A stretch of DNA of 35,296 nucleotides from Oscillospiraceae bacterium (GCA_016296505.1 JAEDJD010000022.1:1-35296), one strand, 5' to 3'. Positions 1 to 9,211 are shown, counted from the stretch's first letter. Notes: generated from the letters alone by a model not told the origin. Numbers and translations are program-made.

Positions 1-53
1 TTTACCTCTCTTGTGTGATTCTAAATCAGAACAGAGGACTTTATCTACAAGCT

Positions 54-86
54 GAAACGGAGTCTGTTTGAGGCTGACTCCGTTTC
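54..86. terminator. Hairpin terminator downstream of the vWA gene
   Basis: An 11-bp perfect stem (GAAACGGAGTC paired with GACTCCGTTTC) with an 11-nt loop lies just past the stop codon of the minus-strand vWA gene. The T-rich tail is better on the plus strand (TTTCTTTA), so it may also end a transcript entering from the left. Seen in sequence; termination itself is inferred. Confidence 0.7.
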
Positions 87-90
87 TTTA

Positions 91-1668
91 TCATTCGTTC
101 AGATTTGTCATCTCTACAAGTTCGACAAATTCTGCCTGATAGGGGTCGGCGGCTTCCGAAGCAGCGAGGTTCAGTACAAGTTCCTTGTTGGCATTGCCCA
201 GATAGCTGCTGTCGCGCAGAAGCATACCAAATGCTGCAACTGCCGAGGCAAAGCGGAAGTCATCCGACATATTCTGCGAGATATGCGCTTCGGTGACAGG
301 GTAGGCGAGCAGCTTGCTTTCGTCCTCATCCGGCTTCTTATAGCGAACGGAAACGGTGCAGTATTCGCCGTTTTGCGAGCCGGCATTGCCGTCGGAGTAT
401 TTGAGGTCGGCGGAGGAGAAGTCCATTGCGCTGTCGAGCATCGCGATTTCATAGAGCGCGGTCACAGTATGTCCTGCGCCGATCTCACCGGCGTCCTTGG
501 TATCGTCCGCGAAATCCTCGGCGGCAAGCGTCCGGTTTTCGTAGCCGATCAGCCGATAGCCCTTGATATATGCAGGATTGAATTCGACCTGAAATTTGAC
601 GTCCTTTGCGACGGTTACAAGCGTACCGCCCATTTCTTCGACGAGAACGCGTTTGGCTTCTGTTTCGCTGTCGATGTAGGCATAGCAGCCGTTGCCGTTA
701 TCCGCGAGCGTTTCCATTTTATTATCCTTGATATTGCCGGTTCCGAAGCCGAGGACGGAAAGGAAAATATCCTTTTTACGATGTTTTTCGATCAACTTTT
801 TCAAATCGGCTTCGCTGGAGATACCGACATTGAGATCGCCGTCTGTCGCGAGAATGACGCGGTTATTCCCGTTTTTGATGAAGTATTTTTTCGCAATATC
901 GTAAGCGGTATTGATACCGTCGGCACCGGCGGTTGCGCCGCCTGCCTGAAGCCCCTCGATTGCAGTTCGGATTGCGATTTTGCCGTCACCGGAAACGCCT
1001 TCGAGTTCCACGCGGTCATTGCCGGCATAGGTCACGATGGAAACGCGGTCATTTTCGGTCAATTCATCGGTCAGCATGGAGAAGGCTTTCTGCACCAGCG
1101 GCAGTTTATCGGCGTCATACATCGAGCCGCTGACGTCAATCAGGAATACCAGATTCATGGGCTTACGCTGCTGCATATCAATATCCTGCGCTTTCATGCC
1201 AACCATCATGAGCTTGGTATCGGAATTCCAAGGGCAATCTGCGATTTCGGCTGTGACGGAGAACGGCTCATTCGGCTGCGGTTCCGGATAGTCATAATGA
1301 AAATAGTTTATCATTTCCTCAATGCGAACGGCGTCTGAGGGGATTGTCGTGCCGTCACGAATCATCCGGCGCAGATTGGAGTATGAGGCGGTATCCACAT
1401 CCGCAGAGAACGTAGAAAGCGGCTCGGCAGCGGTACTTTTGAAGCTGTTTTCGGTAATGGCGCTGTATTCCTCGGTATTGAATTCGATAGTGGGATTGGC
1501 GCCATTGTCAAACATCTGCGCAGGCGCTTGATTCACGGCTTCTTCGGCTTCAAACATAAATTGCGCGTCATCGTTGATCGTTTCCATCATATCAGCATGA
1601 TTGCCGCAGCCGGTGCATAGGAGCATAGCGGCGAGTGCAAGCGGCATTGTTTTTGTAATTTTTTTCAT
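91..1668 (-). CDS. von Willebrand factor A domain lipoprotein (YfbK-like)
   Basis: Predicted surface lipoprotein of 525 residues. The start is taken at 1668 because GGAGG sits 7 nt upstream; an in-frame ATG 9 codons earlier has no such site. The N-terminus is a lipoprotein signal with lipobox LCTGC (Cys about residue 21). A YfbK-type N-terminal region follows, then a vWA domain with an intact MIDAS metal site: DVSGSM near residue 178, the TAGAD loop, and ATDGD. The C-terminal part fits the DUF3520 region found with YfbK vWA proteins. vWA domains bind protein ligands through a divalent metal; the ligand here is unknown. It appears monocistronic, with a terminator on its 3' side. Family assignment is firm, role is not. 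Confidence 0.9.
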   Translation of the reverse strand: MKKITKTMPLALAAMLLCTGCGNHADMMETINDDAQFMFEAEEAVNQAPAQMFDNGANPTIEFNTEEYSAITENSFKSTAAEPLSTFSADVDTASYSNLRRMIRDGTTIPSDAVRIEEMINYFHYDYPEPQPNEPFSVTAEIADCPWNSDTKLMMVGMKAQDIDMQQRKPMNLVFLIDVSGSMYDADKLPLVQKAFSMLTDELTENDRVSIVTYAGNDRVELEGVSGDGKIAIRTAIEGLQAGGATAGADGINTAYDIAKKYFIKNGNNRVILATDGDLNVGISSEADLKKLIEKHRKKDIFLSVLGFGTGNIKDNKMETLADNGNGCYAYIDSETEAKRVLVEEMGGTLVTVAKDVKFQVEFNPAYIKGYRLIGYENRTLAAEDFADDTKDAGEIGAGHTVTALYEIAMLDSAMDFSSADLKYSDGNAGSQNGEYCTVSVRYKKPDEDESKLLAYPVTEAHISQNMSDDFRFASAVAAFGMLLRDSSYLGNANKELVLNLAASEAADPYQAEFVELVEMTNLNE

Positions 1669-1828
1669 AATTTCCTCCGTATGGGCAACGCCCACGATTT
1701 GATTTTGTTGTGGAACGAACGTGTGATTTTGTGACCCTTTGATTATATTACGTCCGTCAAGAGAGGAATCCTTATTATTTTTTGGAAAAATTTTTGAAGT
1801 CGGGGCGTCATGTCACGGGAACGGAAAA

Positions 1829-1860
1829 GGTCACCATGAAGCAGCAGCTCCACAGTGACC
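1829..1860 (-). terminator. Terminator of the MATE gene
   Basis: On the minus strand the arms GGTCAC and GTGACC enclose about 20 nt and are followed by TTTTCC, 30 nt past the MATE stop codon. The stem is short, so this is a moderate call. Confidence 0.5.
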
Positions 1861-1889
1861 ATAGGGATTCCATATAAAACAGATTGATA

Positions 1890-3290
1890 TTATGAGACAG
1901 AATTTGTCGCAGTGGGTGTTTGCTCGAAATGATTGGAGGACGGTTCTTCTTTTGCGATGCACTTGACCCACTGATACTTCATGTAATGCTTATAGACAGT
2001 GGGAATCTTGACGAATTCATCGAGCGTGAGGATGAACGCGACCGCAAGTACCGGAAGCTTGAGCAGAAATGCAGCGATCCATCCGAGTGGAACGACGACG
2101 ACCCAGAGCGTAATGAGATCACACCACATACCGAATTTTGTATCGCCGCCGGAGGGAAATACGCCGGAAATGATGGTAGAATTGAGCGAATTGCCGATGA
2201 TGTAGTATGCCGCCATAAACATCATATATTTGAGATAATGCTGCGCCATGGGATTGAGATGGATAAAATGGAGCACAATCGGCGTGACGGCAAGAATGAC
2301 AAGTCCCGAAACCACGCCGATGACAATGGAAAAGCGAACAAAGCTGCCGCCGGCTTTTTTTGCTTTGTCAAGCTCGTTTCTGCCGAGCATCCCGCCGAGA
2401 ATGATACCCACGCCGGAGGCGATGCCCCAGCATAGGCTTGCGATCAGGCTTCTGACGATGCTGGCGATTGAGTTGGCGGCAACGGCGTCAGTGCCGAGAT
2501 GCCCCATGATCACCGAATACATCGTGACGCCGCCGCCCCAGCCCAACTGATTGACGAAAAGCGGAATTGTATATTTCCAGTAATCCTTGTGAAGCGATTT
2601 GTTACTGGAACGCAGCATCAGCCCGAACCGAAGCGGCAAGCATTGTTTCCGTGCGACTGCGACGAGCACCATGACCGTTTCAAATACTCTCGCCAGAACG
2701 GTTGCAAGCGCGGCGCCCTCGATGCCCATTTGCGGGAAAAATCCGACGCCGAATATCAGCAGCGCATTGAGAATGATATTCAGCAGAACCGCCAGCGAAC
2801 CGATGACGGAACTGAGCTTTGCCCGATCGCAGATTTTCATGATGCCGAAATACGCCTGCGTGAAACCGGTCAGCAGATAGGAAGCCGAGATGGTTCGCAA
2901 GTAGTTTGCGCCTGCGGTAATCAAAGGCGCTTCATCGGTGAACAGCATCATAATTTTATCTGGTATCCAAGCGGCAGCGAGCGTGAAAATGAATCCCACA
3001 AGCAGGCTGTAGCGCATGGTGATGGCGAGGACTTCCTCCGCAGATTGCCGGTCGCCCTTGCCCCAATACTGCGCTGCAAGGACGTTCAGACCAAAGATGA
3101 ACGCGCCGTAAAACAGGCTGAATACAAAGGCGATCTGTCCGGCAAGCGATACGGCGGAAAGTGCGTCCTGTTCGAGAAAGCCGAGCATCAGGGCGTCGCT
3201 TGCCGAGACAAGCGCAGAGGTCAGATATTGAAACGCGATCGGCGTGACGACCACGAACAGTTGTTTATAAAGCTTCCGATCAAAGGTCAT
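1890..3290 (-). CDS. MATE family multidrug/cation efflux transporter
   Basis: Integral membrane exporter of 466 residues, the usual length for MATE proteins, with about 12 hydrophobic segments in two related halves. The N-terminal half carries the family pattern around PIAFQYLTSALVSASDALM, followed by AAQYWGKGD. The second half has IASGVGIILGGMLGRNELDKA, the equivalent of the conserved Q-x-x-G-x-N-x-G-A/G-x-x region. MATE proteins export drugs or metabolites using Na+ or H+ gradients; the substrate cannot be read from sequence. The start has GGAGCT about 9 nt upstream. A consensus promoter precedes it, divergent from gatC. Its own terminator lies at 1829-1860, so it is probably transcribed alone. 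Confidence 0.92.
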   Translation of the reverse strand: MTFDRKLYKQLFVVVTPIAFQYLTSALVSASDALMLGFLEQDALSAVSLAGQIAFVFSLFYGAFIFGLNVLAAQYWGKGDRQSAEEVLAITMRYSLLVGFIFTLAAAWIPDKIMMLFTDEAPLITAGANYLRTISASYLLTGFTQAYFGIMKICDRAKLSSVIGSLAVLLNIILNALLIFGVGFFPQMGIEGAALATVLARVFETVMVLVAVARKQCLPLRFGLMLRSSNKSLHKDYWKYTIPLFVNQLGWGGGVTMYSVIMGHLGTDAVAANSIASIVRSLIASLCWGIASGVGIILGGMLGRNELDKAKKAGGSFVRFSIVIGVVSGLVILAVTPIVLHFIHLNPMAQHYLKYMMFMAAYYIIGNSLNSTIISGVFPSGGDTKFGMWCDLITLWVVVVPLGWIAAFLLKLPVLAVAFILTLDEFVKIPTVYKHYMKYQWVKCIAKEEPSSNHFEQTPTATNSVS

Positions 3291-3360
3291 CTTTTTTCAG
3301 CTCCTATGTAGATTTCATTGTATATCCGCTGATGCGGCAGCATGAATTTTATACTATTAT

Positions 3361-3389
3361 ATTATAGCATGATTTGGAAGCAGTGTCAA
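3361..3389 (-). promoter_or_regulatory. Sigma-A promoter of the MATE gene
   Basis: On the minus strand, TTGACA (3384-3389), a 17-nt spacer and TATAAT (3361-3366): both boxes match consensus exactly. It lies 71-99 nt upstream of the MATE start and reads away from the gat operon. Confidence 0.85.
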
Positions 3390-3533
3390 GCAAATTCGAT
3401 TCTGTTTCACAGAAATACAGACGCGTGAACCGTATCAAAAAAATAGAATACGCGAGAAATCCGGCGATAGAATCAAGCTCATATTTTCTTGCAGCATCGG
3501 AGCAAATTTATCATAAAAATCAAGCGGCAGACC

Positions 3534-3562
3534 TTGACAGCGAATGGATTTTGTGCTATAAT
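3534..3562 (+). promoter_or_regulatory. Sigma-A promoter of gatCAB
   Basis: TTGACA (3534-3539), 17-nt spacer, TATAAT (3557-3562): full consensus. The start codon of gatC follows 69 nt later. The rest of the 3291-3630 gap between the divergent MATE and gat genes (3390-3533) shows no gene or clear site. Confidence 0.88.
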
Positions 3563-3630
3563 TTACACAGTAAAAATTTAAGGGAAAGCTTGTGAGAAGC
3601 GGTTTTTCCCGACCGAAAGGGAGCTTTAGT

Positions 3631-3912
3631 ATGGATAAGGATACTCTGCGAAAACTTGAGCTGCTCAATCAGCTCAGTCTGAACGAAACGCAAAAGGAGC
3701 ACGTACTCGCATTCTTTCAGAGTCGCGAGCAGGAGCTTGCAGTTTTGAATACATTCAATACCGATGATGTTGCACGGATGGTTCACGTGATGCCGATTAT
3801 GACGGTTGTACGCGATGATGTGGCTGCGCAGCCGTTCTCCCGTGACGATCTGCAAAAGGGCGCGCCGGAAACCAATCAGGGCTATTGGTGCGTACCGAGA
3901 GTTGTTGAATAA
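3631..3912 (+). CDS. gatC: Aspartyl/glutamyl-tRNA amidotransferase subunit C
   Basis: Small subunit (93 residues, normal for GatC) of the GatCAB complex, which converts misacylated Glu-tRNA(Gln) and Asp-tRNA(Asn) to the amide forms in the cytoplasm. GatC wraps the interface of GatA and GatB. The C-terminal half follows the family pattern: VVRDD..., then the closing segment APETNQGYWCVPRVVE. The start at 3631 is chosen over one 13 codons upstream because GGGAG sits about 9 nt before it. It is first in an operon with gatA (16-nt gap) and gatB (15-nt gap), driven by the consensus promoter at 3534-3562. Confidence 0.93.
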   Translation: MDKDTLRKLELLNQLSLNETQKEHVLAFFQSREQELAVLNTFNTDDVARMVHVMPIMTVVRDDVAAQPFSRDDLQKGAPETNQGYWCVPRVVE

Positions 3913-3928
3913 CGGAAAGGGAGATACT

Positions 3929-5119
3929 ATGAAGCTTTATACTGCAAAATCGGATACGTCTGCTGCAAAGAAAATCGTTGCAGACGATATGCTGCTGACA
4001 AAGGATATGCCGACCGCAGCCGGCTCGAAGATGCTCGATGGTTACATGAGTCTGTTTGAAGCCGAGGCGATTACGAAGCTATGCGCCGCCGGATACGGAA
4101 TCTGCGGCAAAGCGAGCGTCGGTGAATTTGCGATTGACCTGCTTGGCGAAACCTCGTATTACGGCGCGCCGAGCGTTGACGGTAAGCTGACAAACGCCGC
4201 CGTTGAAATCCTGAAAACGGATGACGCGATGGCGGCTGTCGGACTGGATATCAACGGTTCCATCCGCCGTGCGGCAGCGCAGAGTGGATTCGTGAGCGTG
4301 AAGCCGACCTATGGTACGGTATCGCGCTATGGTACGATTCCGGTAGCCTGTTCCGGCGAAACGGTCTGCGTGACTGCGAAAAATATTGCCGATTGCCGCG
4401 AGGTACTGGATGTGCTTGTCGGTCATGACGATAAGGATGGCACGAGCCTTTCCGAGTCAGAATGCAGCCGTCTGAACAGCGCGTCCGGCGCAGAGGCGAT
4501 CCGCAGCGTTGCGGTGATTTCAGAATTATCCGCGGATATTGACGATGAAACAAAGGCAAAATTGAACGCCGCAAAGGAAACACTCCAAGCAAACGGCGTC
4601 AGCGTCGAGGAGATCAGCGAACCGCTGTTTGCCGCCGCAAGAATTGCATGGAATATTCTGATGTGCGCCGAGCTGTGCAATAATGTTTCCCGTTATGACG
4701 GCGTGAAGTACGGCTACCGCACGGAAAATTATACTTGTATGGACGATCTGTATACGAATACGCGTACAGAAGCGTTCGGCGATCTGCTGAAAACGGCGAT
4801 TCTGTTCGGTTCGGATACGCTCTCGACCGAAAACTATATGCGAGAATACGACAAGGCGCTGCGCGTCCGCCGACTTGTTTCGGAACGCTTTGCAAAGCTG
4901 TTCGAGCAGTATGACGCGGTGCTGATTCCAGCCTGTTCCAAGGCAGCTTATACCGAGGAAACCGTCAAGGCAGATCCGTATATTGCGTTTTCTGAGAATC
5001 TCTATACTGCGCCAGCCTCGCTGACCGGTCTGCCGACTGTGACCGCTGGCGGCGTTCAGCTGATTGGAAAAGCGTTCTCCGAAAACGCGCTGTTTGAAGC
5101 GGCGAAGCGCTACGAATAA
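3929..5119 (+). CDS. gatA: GatA-like amidase, shortened and lacking the cis-Ser loop
   Basis: Position between gatC and gatB, plus the amidase-signature C-terminal half (GSIRRAA, VKPTYGTVSRYG, GHDDKDGTS), identify this as the GatA subunit, normally the glutaminase that supplies ammonia. The protein is 396 residues, against about 485 for typical GatA. The N-terminal helical stretch before the KD(N/M) motif is absent. The Lys of the Ser-cisSer-Lys triad is present (K61 in GKASVGEF), and so is the serine equivalent to the nucleophile (S111 in NGSIR). The Gly/Ser-rich GGSSGGS loop that carries the cis-Ser is missing: only 50 residues separate Lys and Ser, against about 99 in characterised GatA. 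The start at 3929 has GGGAG about 7 nt upstream. Amidase activity is therefore doubtful. The reading frame is clean, so this is an evolved form rather than recent decay. Confidence 0.82.
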   Translation: MKLYTAKSDTSAAKKIVADDMLLTKDMPTAAGSKMLDGYMSLFEAEAITKLCAAGYGICGKASVGEFAIDLLGETSYYGAPSVDGKLTNAAVEILKTDDAMAAVGLDINGSIRRAAAQSGFVSVKPTYGTVSRYGTIPVACSGETVCVTAKNIADCREVLDVLVGHDDKDGTSLSESECSRLNSASGAEAIRSVAVISELSADIDDETKAKLNAAKETLQANGVSVEEISEPLFAAARIAWNILMCAELCNNVSRYDGVKYGYRTENYTCMDDLYTNTRTEAFGDLLKTAILFGSDTLSTENYMREYDKALRVRRLVSERFAKLFEQYDAVLIPACSKAAYTEETVKADPYIAFSENLYTAPASLTGLPTVTAGGVQLIGKAFSENALFEAAKRYE

Positions 5120-5134
5120 GGAGGGAGAATCAAA

Positions 5135-6574
5135 ATGAGATACGAAACAGTTATTGGTCTTGAGGTTCATGTAGAGCTTGCAACGCAGTCCAAGATTTTC
5201 TGCTCCTGCCATGCAAAATACGGCGCAGAACCGAATGCGCACGTATGCCCTGCCTGCTGCGGTATGCCCGGAATGCTGCCTGTCGTCAACAAGCGCGTCG
5301 TAGATTTCGGTATGAAAGCCGGCATGATGCTCAACTGCACGATCAACCGCACGACCACGTTCGATAAGAAAAGCTATTACTATCCGGATCTGCCCTGCGC
5401 ATATCAGACGACGCAGTGGTTTGCACCGGTTGCCGTCAACGGTCTGGTGGAAATCGAGACCTCAAAGGGCAAGAAAAATATCCGCATCAAGCAGATTCAT
5501 ATGGAGGAAGACGCAGGTAAACTTGTCCATGATATCGGCGCGGATGTCACCTGCGTAGACTTCAACCGCACCAGCGTGCCGCTGATCGAGATTGTCAGCC
5601 AGCCGGATCTGTCCAGCGCGGAGGAGGTCGAGGCATATCTGGAGCGCCTGAAGAATCTGCTGCGCTATGCAAAGGTTGCAGAATGCGCAATGGAGCATGG
5701 TACGATGCGCTGCGACGTCAACCTTTCGGTACGTCCAGAAGGCAGCGATCAGCTCGGTGTCCGGACGGAAATGAAGAATATGAACTCGATTGACGCAATC
5801 AAGCGTGCAATCAGCTATGAGGTTGCGAGACATATCGACGCAATCGAGAACGGTACCGAGGTGCTGATTCAGGAAACGCGCCGCTGGGACGATATCAAAG
5901 GCAAGAGCTATTCGATGCGTTCCAAGGAGACCGCCGGCGATTACCGGTATTTTCCGGATCCGAACATCATGCCTGTCGTGATCGACGACGCATGGTACAA
6001 TGCGATTCAGGCTTCGCTGCCGGAGTTTCCGGAGGTCAAGCGCGCGCGTTATATCAGCGAGCTGGGACTGAGCGAATACGACGCAGCGCAGCTGACCAAG
6101 AGTATTGCGGTCTGCGAGTGCTTTGAGGAGGCGTATGCCGTCTGCAAGAGTGCAAAGGACGCCGCAAACTGGCTGCTGTCCGAGGCGATGAGCATTCTGA
6201 GCAGCCGGAAGATGACGCCGGATCGTCTGAGCGTGAACGGAAAGTCCTTGGGCGAACTGATTCAGCTTGTCACAGGCGGCAAGGTCGGACGCGCAAACGG
6301 TAAAAAGATACTCGACGCGATGTTTGACGACGCGAACCTGAATCCGGCAGAATACGCAGAGCAGAATGGCTTGATCGTATCGAACGATACGGGCTTGATG
6401 GAACAGGTCGCAAAGGAAGTGCTTGCAGGAGAAGAAAAGGCTGTTGCAGATTTCCGTGCCGGCAAGGAGAAAGCGCTTGCGGCAATCCTTGGAAAATGTA
6501 TGAAGCAGCTCAAGGGTAACTGTAATCCGCAGGTTCTGCGTGAATTCCTGATTTCCGAAATCGGGAAGATGTAA
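5135..6574 (+). CDS. gatB: Aspartyl/glutamyl-tRNA amidotransferase subunit B
   Basis: Subunit B (479 residues, normal length) binds the misacylated tRNA and activates the acyl group with ATP before transamidation. Visible features are the start YETVIGLEVHVEL, a four-Cys zinc site (CSC...CPAC...GMPG, about residues 22-47), the kinase-like motif HMEEDAGKL near residue 122, and NRTSVPLIEIVS. The C-terminal helical and YqeY-like tail contains GKVGRANGKKIL and ends near LREFLISEIGKM. GGAGG is placed 10 nt upstream of the start. It is last in gatCAB and is followed by a terminator at 6603. Unlike its GatA partner it shows no missing motif. Confidence 0.96.
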   Translation: MRYETVIGLEVHVELATQSKIFCSCHAKYGAEPNAHVCPACCGMPGMLPVVNKRVVDFGMKAGMMLNCTINRTTTFDKKSYYYPDLPCAYQTTQWFAPVAVNGLVEIETSKGKKNIRIKQIHMEEDAGKLVHDIGADVTCVDFNRTSVPLIEIVSQPDLSSAEEVEAYLERLKNLLRYAKVAECAMEHGTMRCDVNLSVRPEGSDQLGVRTEMKNMNSIDAIKRAISYEVARHIDAIENGTEVLIQETRRWDDIKGKSYSMRSKETAGDYRYFPDPNIMPVVIDDAWYNAIQASLPEFPEVKRARYISELGLSEYDAAQLTKSIAVCECFEEAYAVCKSAKDAANWLLSEAMSILSSRKMTPDRLSVNGKSLGELIQLVTGGKVGRANGKKILDAMFDDANLNPAEYAEQNGLIVSNDTGLMEQVAKEVLAGEEKAVADFRAGKEKALAAILGKCMKQLKGNCNPQVLREFLISEIGKM

Positions 6575-6602
6575 TCGCAGAATCGTCAAATGAAGATCAG
6601 AA

Positions 6603-6632
6603 ATGCTCCGGCTGGAAAAACGGAGCATTTTC
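6603..6632 (+). terminator. Terminator of gatCAB
   Basis: ATGCTCCG and CGGAGCAT form an 8-bp perfect stem around a 10-nt loop, followed by TTTT, 28 nt after the gatB stop codon. Confidence 0.8.
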
Positions 6633-6678
6633 ATATCTACACGAATATCAGCCCGATCATAGGCGTATCGGGCAAAGA

Positions 6679-6714
6679 AAAAGCCTCGCAGAGATTGAAT
6701 CTGCGAGGCTTTTG
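6679..6714 (-). terminator. Terminator of the papain-like protease operon
   Basis: An 11-bp perfect stem (AAGCCTCGCAG with CTGCGAGGCTT, 6681-6691 and 6701-6711) is followed on the minus strand by TTTTTCTTT. It lies 19 nt past the protease stop codon. Confidence 0.85.
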
Positions 6715-6729
6715 GGACGCATAGGGGAA

Positions 6730-9168
6730 TTAGCCGAGCGCCGTTGTATTCATGGAGATAACCTGAATCTGCGGCGTACCGTTTGTTGAGCCGACAAACT
6801 GAATTGCAATACTGCTGTGCGCTGCAATGGTAACGGAGCTGGTCAGGGTGTAGGAGCCGTCGGCATTGGTGACGATGCTGCTGCCGCACGGATCGGTGAT
6901 CGAAAAACCTTCGGTGGTGAAGGTCAGCTCGAAGCCGTTGATTGCTGCGTCGGAGTTGTTCTGAATGGTGATGTAACCGACAAAGCCGCCATCCCAAGCG
7001 TTTGCGATGTCAACGAGAACTGTGCAGTCGGAAACTGCTGCGTTCTGCTGGAGCTGAGTGAAGCTCGGAACAGAGCCGTTCGGATTTGCGAGCTGATAAC
7101 CGAAGGTTACCTCGCCGCCAGCCGGAATCGTTGCATTATAGGAAGCGCACTGAACGACATTGCCGCTGAGCAGATTTGCATTCCAGATGCTGACGATCTC
7201 ACCGCCGAGGGTATCGCAGGTGAATGCCCAGCCGTTAACCGGAGTATTGCCGGTGTTCTTGACGGTTACCGTCATAATCTTGCCGCCGTCCCATTCAGTT
7301 ACAACAGAAGCGGTTGCAATCAGAGTTGCCGGAGTTTCCGGAACATCAGGGGTCTCAGGGGTTTCAGGAGTTTCCGGAACATCGGGGGTCTCAGGGGTTT
7401 CAGGAGTTTCCGGAACATCAGGGGTTTCAGGAGTTTCCGGAACGTCAGGGGTTTCAGGAGTTTCCGGAACATCAGGGGTTTCAGGAGTTTCCGGAACATC
7501 AGGGGTTTCAGGAGTTTCCGGAACGTCAGGAGTCTCCGGGTTCTCAGGGGTTTCCGGAGTCTCAGGCATATCAGAAGCCAGATACTGCTGGAGCGTGGAA
7601 AGCTCTGCGCCGCTGTTCTTGATTTCGATATCAGCCTGTGTGAACTGACCATCGTAGTTGAGGTCGCCCATGACCAGATTGATCGGCTGCTCAACGTATC
7701 TATCGGTGATTTCGCCGAGATCGACAATCGTATTGGAAAGGTTATCGGTGATGCGAGCGGCTGCGGTGGTATACTTGGTGTTCAGTCTGACAGACCAGTT
7801 GTAGCCGGAGATCGCATCGCTGATCGGGGAGCAGAGATCTGCATAATCAAATGCGAGCGTACCATCGAACGGAACCTTTTTTGAGCCGCTGGTATTGCTC
7901 AGAACGGTTCTGCTGTAGTTGTTGGAACCATTCTCATTCTGACCGAGAGAAACGGTCAGACCAACGCCATCCGTTGTATCGACATCGACCTGTGCGACAT
8001 AGTAGACATCCTTGTTGTCGACTTCGATGAAATAGAAACCGTTGACATTATACTTACCATTGACGTAAACGCCGCGGTCAAAGATTGCGATACGGCTGCC
8101 GCTGAGATTGGATTCCCAGTTGCCGGAAACGGAGCTGACCTTGTTCAGTGCGTCGTAAGCAACCCATGTGTAGCCATCGTTACGATAGCTTGTGCCCCAG
8201 GAGTTTGCGATCTTGAATGCACCGTATTCGCCCTGTTCAGGGGTACCGTTGCCGTTGATGTCGGTCCATACGGTGTCATCATAACCAACAACAGTCAGAG
8301 CGTGACCGCTGTTGCCGGCGATTGCACGATAGCAAACGCTCTCGGAGCGACCTTTTTCGTTGAGATAGTTGGAAGCAGTACCGGTCGTCTCGTCATACTG
8401 TTTTCTGTTCGCGTAGCGCCAATACTCGAAGCCCTGAACGCGGACGCTGAAAATCTTGCCGTCAGCGAGCATACCTTTCAGCTCGTTGAGGGAAGCGTCA
8501 TCCGGACTTGTAATCGGTGTACCGGTACCCGGAATGGTAATTGCGTCGTGACCGACGATTCTGGTTTCCAGAGCGTCAATCATAGCGTCGGTATCGGTAG
8601 AGAGGCTGGTATCGTAGTTGCTTTTCTCAATATAGCTTGCGCCGTTTGTAGACTGATAGGGCATTGTACCCATACGGAGGCAGCCATGCTCCATCATGAA
8701 GTTATAGGCGTCCATGCAGGTACCGCCGGAGAAGGTGGTGCTGCTGCGGTAATTGTAAACAAAAGCAGGGGAATAAGCATTATCCTTTGTTGTAGGAATA
8801 TTGTTCAGCTTATTTGCCTCATAGGTATACTGATAATAAGCGCTGGACCATGCGTAGCAGCTTCCGATACCCATCTGGTTGCCGATTTCCGGGAAGTAGG
8901 GGGTAGCGCTGAGGTCAACGCTGGATGGCAGAGATTCACTCTTATCCGAAGCGCTGAACAGCATCGGCTTGTTATCGGAGAGATTGCCGAAATAAGGTGT
9001 TATAGAATCGTCATCGCCCATTGCCTGAATATTTGTCTCAAATGCAGGAACATCTTCCGCAGTATTCGCAGCGGAGGCTGTCATGCCGTTCATAAGCGGC
9101 AATGCAAGGAGCGCTGCGAAAGCAGGCATTGCCATCAAAGTGGATGCCTTCAATAATTTCTTTCCCAT
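6730..9168 (-). CDS. Secreted papain-like (C1) cysteine protease with PET-repeat linker and two CBM2-like modules
   Basis: 812 residues. The start at 9168 has GGGAG 12 nt upstream; an ATG six codons earlier has no ribosome site. A signal peptide (about residues 1-34) is followed by a propeptide-like segment and a C1 catalytic domain: Cys104 in GIGSCYAWS, His289 in GNSGHALTVVGYDD, Asn322 in KIANSWGTSY. At about residue 500 there is one dockerin-like calcium loop (GDLNYDGQFTQADI) without a clear second repeat. A PETPETPDV repeat linker spans about 535-630. Two consecutive CBM2-like beta domains end the protein (first: EWDGGKIMTVTVKNTG, GWAF). It is inferred to act outside the cell, held on cellulose. 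The dockerin gene 43 nt upstream is probably co-transcribed. Confidence 0.9.
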   Translation of the reverse strand: MGKKLLKASTLMAMPAFAALLALPLMNGMTASAANTAEDVPAFETNIQAMGDDDSITPYFGNLSDNKPMLFSASDKSESLPSSVDLSATPYFPEIGNQMGIGSCYAWSSAYYQYTYEANKLNNIPTTKDNAYSPAFVYNYRSSTTFSGGTCMDAYNFMMEHGCLRMGTMPYQSTNGASYIEKSNYDTSLSTDTDAMIDALETRIVGHDAITIPGTGTPITSPDDASLNELKGMLADGKIFSVRVQGFEYWRYANRKQYDETTGTASNYLNEKGRSESVCYRAIAGNSGHALTVVGYDDTVWTDINGNGTPEQGEYGAFKIANSWGTSYRNDGYTWVAYDALNKVSSVSGNWESNLSGSRIAIFDRGVYVNGKYNVNGFYFIEVDNKDVYYVAQVDVDTTDGVGLTVSLGQNENGSNNYSRTVLSNTSGSKKVPFDGTLAFDYADLCSPISDAISGYNWSVRLNTKYTTAAARITDNLSNTIVDLGEITDRYVEQPINLVMGDLNYDGQFTQADIEIKNSGAELSTLQQYLASDMPETPETPENPETPDVPETPETPDVPETPETPDVPETPETPDVPETPETPDVPETPETPETPDVPETPETPETPDVPETPATLIATASVVTEWDGGKIMTVTVKNTGNTPVNGWAFTCDTLGGEIVSIWNANLLSGNVVQCASYNATIPAGGEVTFGYQLANPNGSVPSFTQLQQNAAVSDCTVLVDIANAWDGGFVGYITIQNNSDAAINGFELTFTTEGFSITDPCGSSIVTNADGSYTLTSSVTIAAHSSIAIQFVGSTNGTPQIQVISMNTTALG
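7320..7570 (-). repeat. Tandem 27/36-bp coding repeats (PET linker)
   Basis: This stretch encodes PETPETPDV units (27 bp), with some units extended by an extra PET (36 bp). Neighbouring copies are nearly identical at the DNA level, for example the motif CAGGGGTTTCAGGAGTTTCC recurs. Such identity makes the linker prone to slippage length changes. Pro/Glu/Thr linkers commonly separate catalytic and binding modules in secreted enzymes. Confidence 0.85.
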
Positions 9169-9211
9169 AGTAATAGATTCTCCCATTTATATTATTGGCT
9201 TGCTTGATGAT

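Noticed and set aside
283..1338. 351-residue frame on the plus strand
   Set aside because: Lies antisense to the whole vWA gene, with shadow-type composition and no ribosome site.
5462..6997. 511-residue frame on the minus strand
   Set aside because: Antisense to gatB and running across two terminators; Arg/Cys/His-rich shadow.
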